DNA of 64,000 nucleotides from Symsagittifera roscoffensis. Its lineage: Eukaryota; Xenacoelomorpha; Acoela; Convolutidae. Shown here in pieces: positions 23,464 through 33,800 of this stretch (position 1 is the first letter of the stretch; each line of letters begins with the position of its first letter). Under the pieces are notes generated by a model. That model saw only the letters and a list, made by a program, of their open reading frames with translations. It was not told the DNA's origin and ran no database searches. The DNA lies in NCBI RefSeq assembly GCF_963678635.1, contig NC_087063.1:2394073-2458072 (forward strand), written 5' to 3'. Position numbers and translations under genes: made by a program.

Positions 23464-23469
23464 ATTTAT
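23464..23469 (-). terminator. Candidate polyadenylation signal for the DEG/ENaC gene
   Basis: AATAAA on the minus strand about 80 bp after the stop codon, between the gene and the satellite array. Confidence 0.5.
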
Positions 23470-23546
23470 TTGAATGGTGCTAGATTTGACGCTGAAATAG
23501 AGTCTTAATGTAGAGTCTAAATTTGCTCTCAAATGTTTTAATGTTC

Positions 23547-26231
23547 CTATTTTTTCAGGACGATCAGCAAACAGAAGTATGCCCATTGCAACACTTCGAA
23601 GAAGGCCATGATACTCCACCCGAGCCATAGACCTAAGTTCCCTCCAAGGGTTCCACACAAGTCCTGGATCGTGTACTTCGGGGACTCCTGAATCTGGAAG
23701 TAATTCAGGGTTCCGAAATGGACTTCGACTCTTGCGAAATTCTTTTTCAGAATCTCCTTCAATGATTCAATCTCTTGTCCGTCACGCGACAATTCTTTGG
23801 CTCTCGCAAGGAATAGTTGGACTCTTTTGGACGGCGATCGCTCTAGAAGCGATACAAAGTATGTCGCGTATGCCTCTGTTGGCCATTCGGTTGCCGAGAT
23901 GCCAAACTGAAGTCGTCGATCTTTGCAAGGCGATGGACACTCACACGTTCTTTTGTTCACGGTGAAATCTTCCTTGACATCTTTGACACAATCGTTTTGA
24001 GCATTGTTAAACAAATCGCAATGGTATTGCATGGACTTCGCGACTTGCTCGTTCAAGCTGAAATCCGACTCCATTGCTGACAAGGTGCAGTTACAAGTCC
24101 TCGCGATGGCGATTTGCTGGCAGAGATATATACAGTGCTCACTCGTATAGCTGTACTTCTTGAAGTCATCTCTAAGTTCCAGGAACTCCGGCCAGGTGTC
24201 GATACAGTTGGAGTAAGGCGCCTCCTTTTTTAGAACAGTTTCCTGTTCCATGCTTACCACAGTTGCAGCTCCTGCACTTAGAAATATCCCCTTTGAGGTG
24301 ATTGGAGGACTCTCATCTGGGTTCGAAATCGTCAGTCTTGCTCCGGAGTTTTGTCCAATGATTCCGATGTATTCATCTTTGTCCAGAAAAAGAGACAGCT
24401 TTAGACCATTTTCAGTGCCGGTTTTCGACGTTCGGTAGGGCGCCAAGTTAGTTCGGTTTGAATCCACGTCAACAACGGTATTGATACTAAAACAGTTTCC
24501 AAATTCGGCGTATTGAGTTGTTTTGAAGTTACTGTAAGAGCACAGCTGTCCGTCAATTACACATTGAACAATAAAATCCTCAATTTGGTGCCCATTTCCA
24601 ATTATTTCAGACGCTTTTAGGTTTAGAAACGCTTTGAAGTCTGAGAAGTCGGGCATTGCGGATTGCTGGAATGCGCTGTACCAGTCGTTAAGAGCGACGT
24701 CTTCGAAAACGTTTCCAGTCTGTGTGAAGCTGACGCTGTCAGGCGGATCATCTGATGACTCATATGAGTTCGATGAGTCATACGATGAATCATAGGAGCT
24801 CGATGAGTCATAAGATGACTCATAGGAGTTGGATGAGCCAGAATATGAACCATAAGAGTTCGATGAGTCATACGATGAATCATAGGAGTTCGATGAGTCA
24901 TAAGAAGAATCATAGGAGTTCGATGAGCCATATGATGAGTACGAGGAATCGTATGAGTTGGAGCCAGGGTTGATAGTTGTATCCGGATCCGGCAAGGGAA
25001 CGTCGGTCGGCCTCGGAGTCGTGTCAGGTCCGAAGCTTCTTCGTCTTCGTTTTGCTATCGTCTTCTGGTACTCAATTTGGAACCCAGTTGAATTTCCAGT
25101 GGAATCAGAAATAAAAATGATTGACAAAAAGCTCCCTGAAGACGTTGTTCTGCGATTCATCAAACCACTATAGTCAAAACTTCCACAGAAGGTTTCATTG
25201 TAACCATTTGGAATCGGCTGGCCATCTGAGTCCAGAACTTGAACCCAGTCTTTGCTGCATGAAATGCTTGATTCGATATCGAACGCAATGAATTCAATTT
25301 GAACCTGGAAACCGACGGGTGCATATAGGGTGTACTCACAGTTCAAATCTACGGAATAATTTCCAGGGTAGTTCGGCAGACTCAAAACTTGGACTTGATC
25401 CGATGCTGTTATGTCTCGAACACACGACTCGTCACATCCGCTGTCGTTCCTCTCGTCAAAGCCTCGGTCCACGACACAATCCGCTATGTTGTCGCAGGGT
25501 ATCGCGCATGTCACTTCACCAGGACACAAAACAAATCCGTCGTCGCAAGTCGTGTTTAGATTTCGGTGGGGATACGACTCGCAGTCGTCGCCAGCTGGAA
25601 GATCTTCGTCGGAATCATCCCCACACTCAGATCTCCCATTGCACACCCATGCTTTCGGAATGCACCTCGCGTTGCTGCATTCGAACTGAGTTTTCGGGTC
25701 GCAACTTGCGTTTCCATAATTCGAAGTAAAGTCGCGTCCTTTGAGCAATTGTCTGGAATAGTCGTCGAGCCATGCTAGATCCTGTAGATACTTGATTCGG
25801 GAAATGAATGATTTCCGAGCAATGTTGTTATTGCAAATAGTCACCGCTGGAAAATCGAGCTCGGAGGCGTCGGTTCTCAACGACACCGAGACGGTCACCG
25901 GATGCGAATTGAATTCCATCATGGTCATTGTGGTCTGAAGAACCAAAATGTACACAAATGCCAAGTAAACAAGAATCCACATGATTTTCATCAGAATTGA
26001 GGGTGCAAAAAGCTGAGGTGAAATGGATCCAACCATGTCAACGGTGAGAGTTTTGATCTGGGAAAATTTAGACTTTCCCCCATTTTCAGCCTCGTTTTGT
26101 TCGGGTTGTTTCGCTGCATTGCCGACGTTCAGTTTTCGTTCGTTTTGAAGGATCAAATTTGAACTTTTGTTGTTCACGGGACTAACGGCACAATCAATCT
26201 CATCGTGTTCCCGCTCAGGTGAGATTTTCAT
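23547..26231 (-). CDS. DEG/ENaC/ASIC-family sodium channel subunit with LDLa and CUB domains
   Basis: Intronless 894-codon frame. The cytoplasmic N-terminus (1-80) is followed by TM1 (~83-100), then the family motif FPAVTICN (127-134). The extracellular loop contains an LDL-receptor class A module (177-217, ending CGDDSDE...C), a second Cys-rich LDLa-like module (~229-266) and a CUB domain (~270-390). A basic RRRRS (396-399 region) looks like a furin-type site. A Ser/Tyr/Asp-rich repeat (SSYDSSNSY-type, ~424-492) follows, then the Cys-rich part of the channel ectodomain, and TM2 with GTLGGNLGLWLGWS, which carries the GxS selectivity-filter signature (G-W-S). The family forms trimeric amiloride-sensitive cation channels in the plasma membrane, gated by protons, peptides or force. 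Added LDLa/CUB modules suggest binding of an extracellular partner. It is longer than typical members (500-700 aa) because of these insertions. Absence of introns in 2.7 kb could reflect retroposition. Gating stimulus unknown. Confidence 0.95.
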   Translation of the reverse strand: MKISPEREHDEIDCAVSPVNNKSSNLILQNERKLNVGNAAKQPEQNEAENGGKSKFSQIKTLTVDMVGSISPQLFAPSILMKIMWILVYLAFVYILVLQTTMTMMEFNSHPVTVSVSLRTDASELDFPAVTICNNNIARKSFISRIKYLQDLAWLDDYSRQLLKGRDFTSNYGNASCDPKTQFECSNARCIPKAWVCNGRSECGDDSDEDLPAGDDCESYPHRNLNTTCDDGFVLCPGEVTCAIPCDNIADCVVDRGFDERNDSGCDESCVRDITASDQVQVLSLPNYPGNYSVDLNCEYTLYAPVGFQVQIEFIAFDIESSISCSKDWVQVLDSDGQPIPNGYNETFCGSFDYSGLMNRRTTSSGSFLSIIFISDSTGNSTGFQIEYQKTIAKRRRRSFGPDTTPRPTDVPLPDPDTTINPGSNSYDSSYSSYGSSNSYDSSYDSSNSYDSSYDSSNSYGSYSGSSNSYESSYDSSSSYDSSYDSSNSYESSDDPPDSVSFTQTGNVFEDVALNDWYSAFQQSAMPDFSDFKAFLNLKASEIIGNGHQIEDFIVQCVIDGQLCSYSNFKTTQYAEFGNCFSINTVVDVDSNRTNLAPYRTSKTGTENGLKLSLFLDKDEYIGIIGQNSGARLTISNPDESPPITSKGIFLSAGAATVVSMEQETVLKKEAPYSNCIDTWPEFLELRDDFKKYSYTSEHCIYLCQQIAIARTCNCTLSAMESDFSLNEQVAKSMQYHCDLFNNAQNDCVKDVKEDFTVNKRTCECPSPCKDRRLQFGISATEWPTEAYATYFVSLLERSPSKRVQLFLARAKELSRDGQEIESLKEILKKNFARVEVHFGTLNYFQIQESPKYTIQDLCGTLGGNLGLWLGWSIMAFFEVLQWAYFCLLIVLKK
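24755..24960 (-). repeat. In-frame Ser/Tyr minisatellite in the channel gene
   Basis: Tandem codons encode SSYDSSNSY and variants (YGS, YES). At DNA level TCATAGGAGTTCGATGAG-like units recur with 15- and 30-bp spacing. It codes for a flexible linker between the CUB domain and the channel ectodomain proper. Such repeats vary in length between alleles. Confidence 0.85.
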
Positions 26232-27954
26232 TATCTGATTGGATATATCCGTATGGATATTTGGAGTTCTTAATTTACAAATGGAGTTTTGAATTTGATC
26301 TGGATTCTTTTTTTTGACCTGGTGATGCTACTTTGGAAGTTGGATCAAGTGCCTTTTTGTTTTCTCTGTTTTTTTCGATCTTCGAATTCAAATCATCTAG
26401 TTGAGGACAATTAAAATATTAAGACGGCGTTTATGGCTCCAATTTGCTGCACTTCGTTTTTTAATTTTTTAAATTACTCATTTTTGTGGGATTTCATTTG
26501 ATCCTTAAGTCTGCATTTAAAGAAAAAACTATGAACTGAGTTGATTAAAAATTCAATTCACCATTTAAATCAATATAAAGACCAACAGCTTTTGTCTTTC
26601 ACCAAAGCTATTCATTCAAAAGGTGAATTATTTTAATAATTTAAGAAAAACTAGCAAAAATTGTTGAAACCTTTTATTGAACTTTTTCTTCTTTTGTCAG
26701 AGTTCGAGAAAAGTAAATCTTATTTTTGGTATGATCTATTGAAAATATATTTTTAAATTCCTAAACCAAACATATTGTGACAAAAAGCGTTTCAAACTTG
26801 AAATACATTTTTTTGAGATATCAGTTTGCGCAGTAAACAATTGAAAAAATGTTGCTGTTTGCTTTCTCAATTTGCGATAACGAAACGATTTCAAAAAAAA
26901 ATTTCTTAAAAAAATAGCAGGTTACTGTGCAAACAAAACCAAATATTCCGACCAAATTGATTTAGGAGAAAAAATAACTAAATGAAAAAACTGCAAAATA
27001 GTCCTTTAGTTAAAAAGAATCATTATTATAGATAAAATGATATTAAAATTAGCGTTGGAGTTTGCATTAGAATCGTAGTACACTCAAACGTGGGAGGTCA
27101 CCCTCGTTAATTTGAAAAACAAAAATTTAAACTGCAAAACGAAGTTAAAAATGCAGACCAGTTTTTATTTCCACTGAGAGAACTTCGATCGTAATTTTAG
27201 AATCTGAACCACAACCAATAGAGCTTCAAATGTACACAATTTTACGGCCTGTGATCTTTTTTCCACGTAATCAAAATTGGCCGACAAAAAATGAAAACAC
27301 AGACAATACACTGCACTGCCTGCACATTAGTGTCTTTCCACTATTCGAGGGTGGTGAAAAACAAAGAGACCGAGTTCTTGTACAAGTAGGGCAGAAAATT
27401 CTAACCACTTCTGCCCTGCTTACCAATTATGCTCTTCTTGGAAAACGAATCACTGTTTGTCCTACTGACCTTTTTTAATCAATCAATTAAATTCGAACAT
27501 ATCAAAATATCTTAAAAAAATTGTGGCCTATTACTCGATCAAAGAAAAAATTTCGAAGATAAAGAAATAACAAATTGAAAAAAAATATATAAATTTTAAG
27601 TATAATTTTTAAAACGTCAAAAGACAGTCTTTTGTCGACATTCTAAACGCTGTGTTCTTCTCATTTAAAGAGGGATCTGAACGGTTAAACTCTACGCCAA
27701 TGAGTTAAAAACAACTGCTAAATTTTATTGTTCCGACAACTGAAAATGGGGAGGAACTTTGTACTCATGTGTGTTTTAGTTTTTTTTTGTTTTCCACGCA
27801 AAACCAATTGCCACAAACAATCATCGGACTGAGTTGAGTGATATATCATATTGAAACCCTCTCAGTCTTATTTCAAACGACGTTAAAATTTCAAAAAAAA
27901 TTTCCCAGTGTTGCAAAAAACCGGTTTGAATTTTTTGATTTTTCGTCTTAATTC
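26232..27954. other. Upstream flank of the DEG/ENaC gene; no gene seen
   Basis: AT-rich sequence that should contain the promoter and 5' UTR of the channel gene, but no TATA box or other element can be singled out. An 82-codon plus frame (27230-27478) lacks recognisable features. Confidence 0.45.
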
Positions 27955-28195
27955 GAGCCCACACTCAGTAAAAGAGAAAATAATAGATAATAATGGATTT
28001 TTCTTGTCAGTCTCCATAAATTTCAGAAAAAATTGATTATAATTGATTAAAAATAGATTATAATGCTTAATTTTTCGGAACAGTGAAAATAATTATAATC
28101 GTTTATAATCGATTATAATCGATGATTTTTTGAGAAAAAAATTTTCTCAAATTTTATTATAATTAATATTGAACAACTGTGTCATCGCTTCATTT
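27955..28195 (+). repeat. Dispersed AT-rich element, forward copy
   Basis: It runs from CACTCAGTAAAAGAGAAAAT through reiterated TATAATCGATTATAATC words to GTCATCGCTTCATTTC. The reverse complement of this order is present at 57595-57871, so this is a defined repeat family and not just low complexity. Confidence 0.75.
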
Positions 28196-28212
28196 CATTT
28201 TATTCTTGTTTA

Positions 28213-28576
28213 GGCTGGGGTTTCCCCCTTTGAACTATCTTGAGATATCCATTTTTGGCGAAGGAGCCTAATAGGAGCCTTTAGCACCAATATAAACTAA
28301 TTTTGAGGAGGGAGAACGCGCAAAAAAAACGCAATTTTTATACCAAAAATTTCCAAAAAATGTCTAAAAACGCCTTTTTTTGGCCTGTTTTCTCATAATT
28401 TTGCCTGCGGCGTAGAAAGTTTGATCAAAATGGGGTCTTTATAGTGAGTTAGGAGAGCTCATAAAAACAATTTGGTCAACATAAAAAAAAGATGGAAACC
28501 CAAAAATATTTTCGAAAATTTTTTGAAAATCCGCCGCGTACCCCCCCCCCCCGAGAAAGTCCTAGATCCGCCTCTG
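28213..28576 (-). mobile_element. hAT-like MITE, reverse copy
   Basis: Read on the minus strand it starts CAGAGGCGGATCTAGGACTT, has a long G run (C run on plus), then the family interior (TGCGCGTTCTCCCTCCTCAAAATTAG, shortened here to its recognisable TCCTCAAAATTAG part). The distal end is truncated or diverged. Same family as 53519-53920. Confidence 0.65.
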
Positions 28577-28814
28577 CTTATAGCTTAAATTTACATTAAT
28601 TTTGATTTTTACTATATTTTCATGCAGATTAGGTAAAACATAATCCATTATAATTAATTTTTTGTGACGTAATTATTTGATAGTATTAAAAGTAAATGTC
28701 AGTCAATGAACTCGTTCAGCTGTTTTCTTAATGAAAACAATCAAAGTAGTCACTTTAATGTTGGATTTTTTTTCCTTTTCGCTCAATAGTTTTTTCAAAA
28801 ACGCCATTTATGTA

Positions 28815-29245
28815 AGCTTTGCATGTTTATGTATACTGATCAATGTCTGATGAACTAAAAGTTCGAATTTTAAAATTCTTCAACATTGAAAATTTTTGCC
28901 AAACGTTAAAAGTTTGTTACTTTTGTTATATCATTCGTTAAAGACAGCTCTAAGACAGTTCCTGTCGTTTTCTGTGCATTGTCAACTTAAGACCTTACAA
29001 ACTTTGGCGCTCTGAGTAAACCAAGGTCTTTGTCTTTTGCGTTCGGTTACGAACACATTCTAGAATTTGTCAGAAATAAAACTTGAACAAAAAATGGAAA
29101 AATACTTGCCAGATAATTTTCCTAAATGGAAAAGTGCTTATCATAGAGATTTCATAATACTTTCTTTACTCATGGAATTGTATGGTAAGAAGTTTTTCAT
29201 ATATAGAAATTGTTTTATAAGAAGTATTGGTCAACCTGGGCTGAT
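28815..29245 (+). repeat. Dispersed repeat, forward copy
   Basis: It matches the reverse complement of 48715-49035, including CATGTTTATGTAT, CAATGTCTGATG, GTTATATCATTCGTTAAAGACAG, CCAAGGTCTT and CGTTCGGTTACGAACAC. About 110 bp at 29055-29165 is not in the other copy. A short ATG-initiated frame ending at a GTAAGA inside it (29093-29182) looked like a first exon, but lies in the repeat. Confidence 0.75.
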
Positions 29246-30727
29246 CAGCAAACGATGATTGATGCTGAATGTTAACGAGCAAATTAAATTTTGTTTTTCA
29301 TTGATCTGCAAGAAAATTTGTGATACACTTGTTCACGTTAATTAAAAAAAAATTTGCGAATATTTATCTATCCAATTAATACCGACACGTATGTGTTAAA
29401 AACTGCCTAGTTCGAGGTGTTCATTTTATGTTGCGACTGTTTCGACCAAAAATTGTTGTTTTAACCGTCCAAAAATCCGTTCGCTTCGACCGTTCTCAGC
29501 CGAAGCAAATGTGCTCTACAGAGTTGGACCTAAAAAAAGATTTGTTTTGACCGTACACGACCAAATTTGGGCGTGTTTCGACTTTCAAATAGCTTTTGAA
29601 CGTTTTCCAAAATTAAACGTTCTAATTTATGCTTTTCGGGTTACATCTCATGATGCTTTTTTATCAGAATGAAAAAAATTAGAATTATTTGCAAAATAAA
29701 TGCTCTGTAGAGATAAACTGTTTTAGAGCTGTTTTCCCCATTTTTTGGAATACGGGCTTGCAATTTGAGTTTTTAAAATGTTTAAAATTGAGTTGATTTT
29801 TGAAAGAATTATTTCTAATTGCCTCCGAATTACCGCAGAAGGATCGGTATTTTTCGACCGTGCTTGAGGTGTATCGAGTTTGTGCGTGACCGAAACCCCT
29901 GTCTCGACTATTTATTTAGGAAGAAGAGCTCAAAATATTACTCTTGATCAGCATTTCCGGTTGCTTTAATAGTTCTTATTGATTTTGCTTTGAAGAAAAA
30001 AAATTGATTAATCCTTTACTATTGAATAACTGATGTGCGTTCCCCTCATAATTATTTGTATTTGAAACGTGCGGCTACCAAAAATTTAAACACTTTGCGT
30101 TTCCCCAAACGTATTGAATGATCGATTCCAAAAAAATATTAGTGACCTACGTTTGATGACAGAACATGAGAAAAGCATATATTAGTAGTTTGTCAAAAAG
30201 CTCATTTTGGACTGAAATTTTAGTTAGAAGTACTTTTCCAGAGTTTCTGACGCCGAAAGAACACCGACAAATGTTCCTACTTTTTCCGCCTTTTCAATTG
30301 ATTTTTGGAAGTGTTGCGGTCCGCCGACTTTTTAGCACGCCAATTTGGAAGCAGTTTTGGCTACTTGAACAGCGGTGGTTTACGCTATTTGCTCTAATTA
30401 TTTTTTGAGTTCACGAAAAAAAGGATAAAACTAAAATCGATCTAATTTCAATGTCCATATGTTGCATTGGTAGTTTAAGTGTAATTTTTTACCATTTAAG
30501 CAGAACCGATCTAAGCGTGACAAGTTGTGTATCCAAACAAGTATTGTTTAACTTGCTCATCTCTTTTTTATGACAATGGTTCTTAAACTCTGTCATTTTG
30601 ATAGCTTAATGAGGAAAACATCATTTCACATTATCTACTGAAGTGTCAATTTTTTTTTTCTTAAAAAACTTCTTCTTAGTTCAAGCTTATATCAAACTTG
30701 ACCGGGCTCTACAAACTTTACAGCAAA
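29246..30727. other. Upstream region of the LU-domain gene; no gene seen
   Basis: Contains several CGACCGT/CGACCAAA words at 29430-29900 and an 80-codon plus frame at 30166-30408 without features. The promoter of the gene starting at 30728 should lie at its right end. Confidence 0.4.
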
Positions 30728-30818
30728 ATGTGGATCATTTATGTTACTGCTGCCTTGTATTTAATCGATTATGCGTCGACAACTTCGAGCGGCGGCATGG
30801 ATTTGCAATCAGCTTATG
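30728..30818 (+). CDS. LU-domain gene exon 1 (signal peptide)
   Basis: ATG in context GCAAAATGTGG. It encodes 30 codons plus one base, with donor GTCAGT at 30819. The spare G joins AC of exon 2 to give Asp. Confidence 0.72.
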
Positions 30819-33800
30819 GTCAGTCCAGTGAAATATTTTCCACTAATTAATTTTCACTAATTTTGGATTGTTGCTAATTTTTTTAAGGAAAACTTTAAAA
30901 AGGTTTCGGTCAGTTCTCGTAATTGGTCCACTTATTTAGCAGTTTTGCTATAGCGTTACTTTTTTGAACGCCTTCTATATTCTTAATATCTTTTAACATG
31001 ACTTGTGTAGTTTCTGGTAAAAAGCAGATTTTTTTAAGTATAAATGTTAAACGGCATTTCAAAATGTCCATCCTTAACACAATCACAAAATGATTATTTT
31101 TGGTTTAATGAAGCATCTTTCCAATCAATTGGCTAGGCGTGGTTTTCTATTCAATTTGAAAAGAAAATTCAAGCGTTTTATAATGCCGCCTACGCTACGT
31201 ATTCAGAACATTTTCGTGCGCACTAATCATCCTAAATGACCAAATGATAAATTTTTAAACCATGTGCTATAATTTTTCACATCAATATCTTCTATAAAAA
31301 ACTAATTTCGCCAAACAATTGCTGGTTGAAAATGAAATCTTATCTTGCTAGACAAATCTTGTTGATAAAAAAAAAAATTTCACTCTGTCACAGGAAGCTG
31401 GAGAAATTGATAACACATAGTAAACTGAAATGATTAGCTTTAGTTTACTCCAGCTGATACGTCTATACTTGTATATGCAAATCAAGTTGCGAACAAAAAA
31501 AGCAGCTTTTTTTAGTTTTTAAATTTTATCCTGTTCTGGCTTTCAAGGAGGATCATGAAATATTTGTGCTAGGCGTAGTTTTCACACAGGCAAATTTCAA
31601 ATTTTGGCCAAGCAAACTTTGACAAAATTTTATGCAATTATAAAGAAAACATAGTTGCTCGAAAATTGCAATTTTCGCCAATACTCATCAAAGTTTCTAG
31701 TTTAACAAGACTGCTCGTATCAGGGTGAGGCCCTGAATGTTCCGACTGCCTCTTAAGTTCTATGGCGCAGTAATAACATGAAAAAATTGAATGTACTATA
31801 AAAAATAATTTTTTTTATTTGACTTTTTTGTGAAATTCATCCCCCCACACGCCATTCAAAAAACCAAGTGATAGATTTCGCTCCTAGTAACAAATCAATT
31901 ATGGCAAAAAAAGAGTTCTTCAACGGAATTGGAACAATTTCTGAGACGGATTTAATTTGGGACAATTAATAGCGCAATTTATATCCCGGGTTTATTGTCC
32001 CAAATTAGCCAAAATGGCAATCTTTAAACCCCCATAACTTTACGAAAAATGATCACACGTGAAATATCTTTTCAAATTGAAGCTCAGGGCAATAATACCT
32101 TTTGAATGACATTAGAAAATTCCGTCAAAAATGGCTAGTTAAAAAGTCGAAGTTTGTCTGAAGAAAAAAACCCACTCCGAGCACAAAAATACCCACGTCA
32201 GCAAAAAATCATAAAACTACAAATCAGCCTCAACTTGTTCAGTTTTTTAAATAAAAAATTTGTTTTTTATTTGCAAAACTTTAGAGTGAAAACTTTGAAA
32301 GCTGCCGGAACATACAAAAGTTTCCTGTATTCTTTTTCTCGTGTTCACTATCAATCTTTCTCGTATCTGAATCCGATTTCTTTCATGCTCCTCCTTGAAA
32401 CATTTTTTAAATTTAAGCGGCGGAAACAGCGCAACTATTTACGACCACAATGACCAAAAATCATCAACAATTCTTTCACACGTTCAACTTTTTCTTCAGC
32501 CAATGAATCAAAATTTTCGAGCCAGATTTTAGCGGGAAATGTGTCTCGATTATAAGCTATTTCAAAAATCTGGAAATGCAATTTTTACATAATTTAGTAG
32601 CTCATACAAATCGAATTAGTTTTTCTCTCATTAGAAAGTTGGCAGAATTTAATTGAGCAAGTTAAAAAAAATAACATGAGAAAAAAACATGAAAAAATTA
32701 TAGTCTTCCCGTGTTTTCTTTTACTAAAAAAACTATGTCAACCAAAAATACACTGCGCAAAAATTTCTTACTTTTTGTAAAAACAATTATAGTGATTTGA
32801 TAAAGTTTTTTTTTGGAAAATCGCTACCTCGGAAAACTCTCAAACCCTCGCCTTAAATGTGGTATCATAGTTTTACTAATTTGGTCGTGATTAAGTTTCT
32901 CAAAAATTAAAAAAATCAAACAAGCTCTCTATAAGTCGGGAAAAACTGGTTCGATTTTATTTTTTGTTTTTTAGACCAATTATACATAATTTGTTGAGAA
33001 GCTGGCCTGTCAGATTAATTTAGTTCATCAGGTTAAATCCATTTAAACTTAATGCTAAAATTTAGCCCTAATTTAGGTCTACTTGTCAATCTTTCTTGAA
33101 TTTTTCAACTATTTCAAACGCATTTTCTGGTTAAAAAAAACAAATAGGAAAATAATGGAACAAAAGCGAAATTTATTTTCATTTTTTTTTTCAAATTCTT
33201 TAAGATTTTAGCTTTGTTTTCCTATCAAAATTCAAGAAAAGTTTTTAATCCTGAAACTTTTCAAATTATTTTTCGACTAACAGCGAAAAAAAGTTGCTCT
33301 TTCAAAACTTAAAAGGTTATACCCTGCTTGAATTTGCTGGGCGTTATTAGAAGAGCTTCGTTTTGATATAGATTTGTCAACAAGTGACTCGGTATTTTTT
33401 TTCGGCAATTTTTGGGTGACCAGTTTTGGCTCATTTTTTTGGGTCTGAATTATGCAAACTAAATTGGGTAAAATTAAGTTTGCTAAAATTACAAACAAAC
33501 TTTGTCTTCATTTTTTGTCTAGCATCAACACAATTTGCAAAAAATATGTACATTTTAAAATTTAGATTTTAGTGATTTTGTCCCGATAAATTAAATCCAC
33601 TTTGTTAAAATACGTCTTCCCAAAATGCTTGGAAACCAGTTTTTACGACTACTTTCAACACATTTTTTTTATTTGTCACTTTTTTTGTTTGAATGCGACA
33701 TGAAATAATTGCTAAATTTTTGGCTGAACATGAGTATTTTCTACAGTAATTAAGAATCTAACTGGATATTATGAATAATGCCTGTACCCGTATCCGTATA

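Noticed and set aside
29093-29182. Apparent first exon (ATG, ~30 codons, GTAAGA donor)
   Set aside because: It lies within a dispersed repeat also present at 48715-49035, and no downstream exon with matching phase was found.
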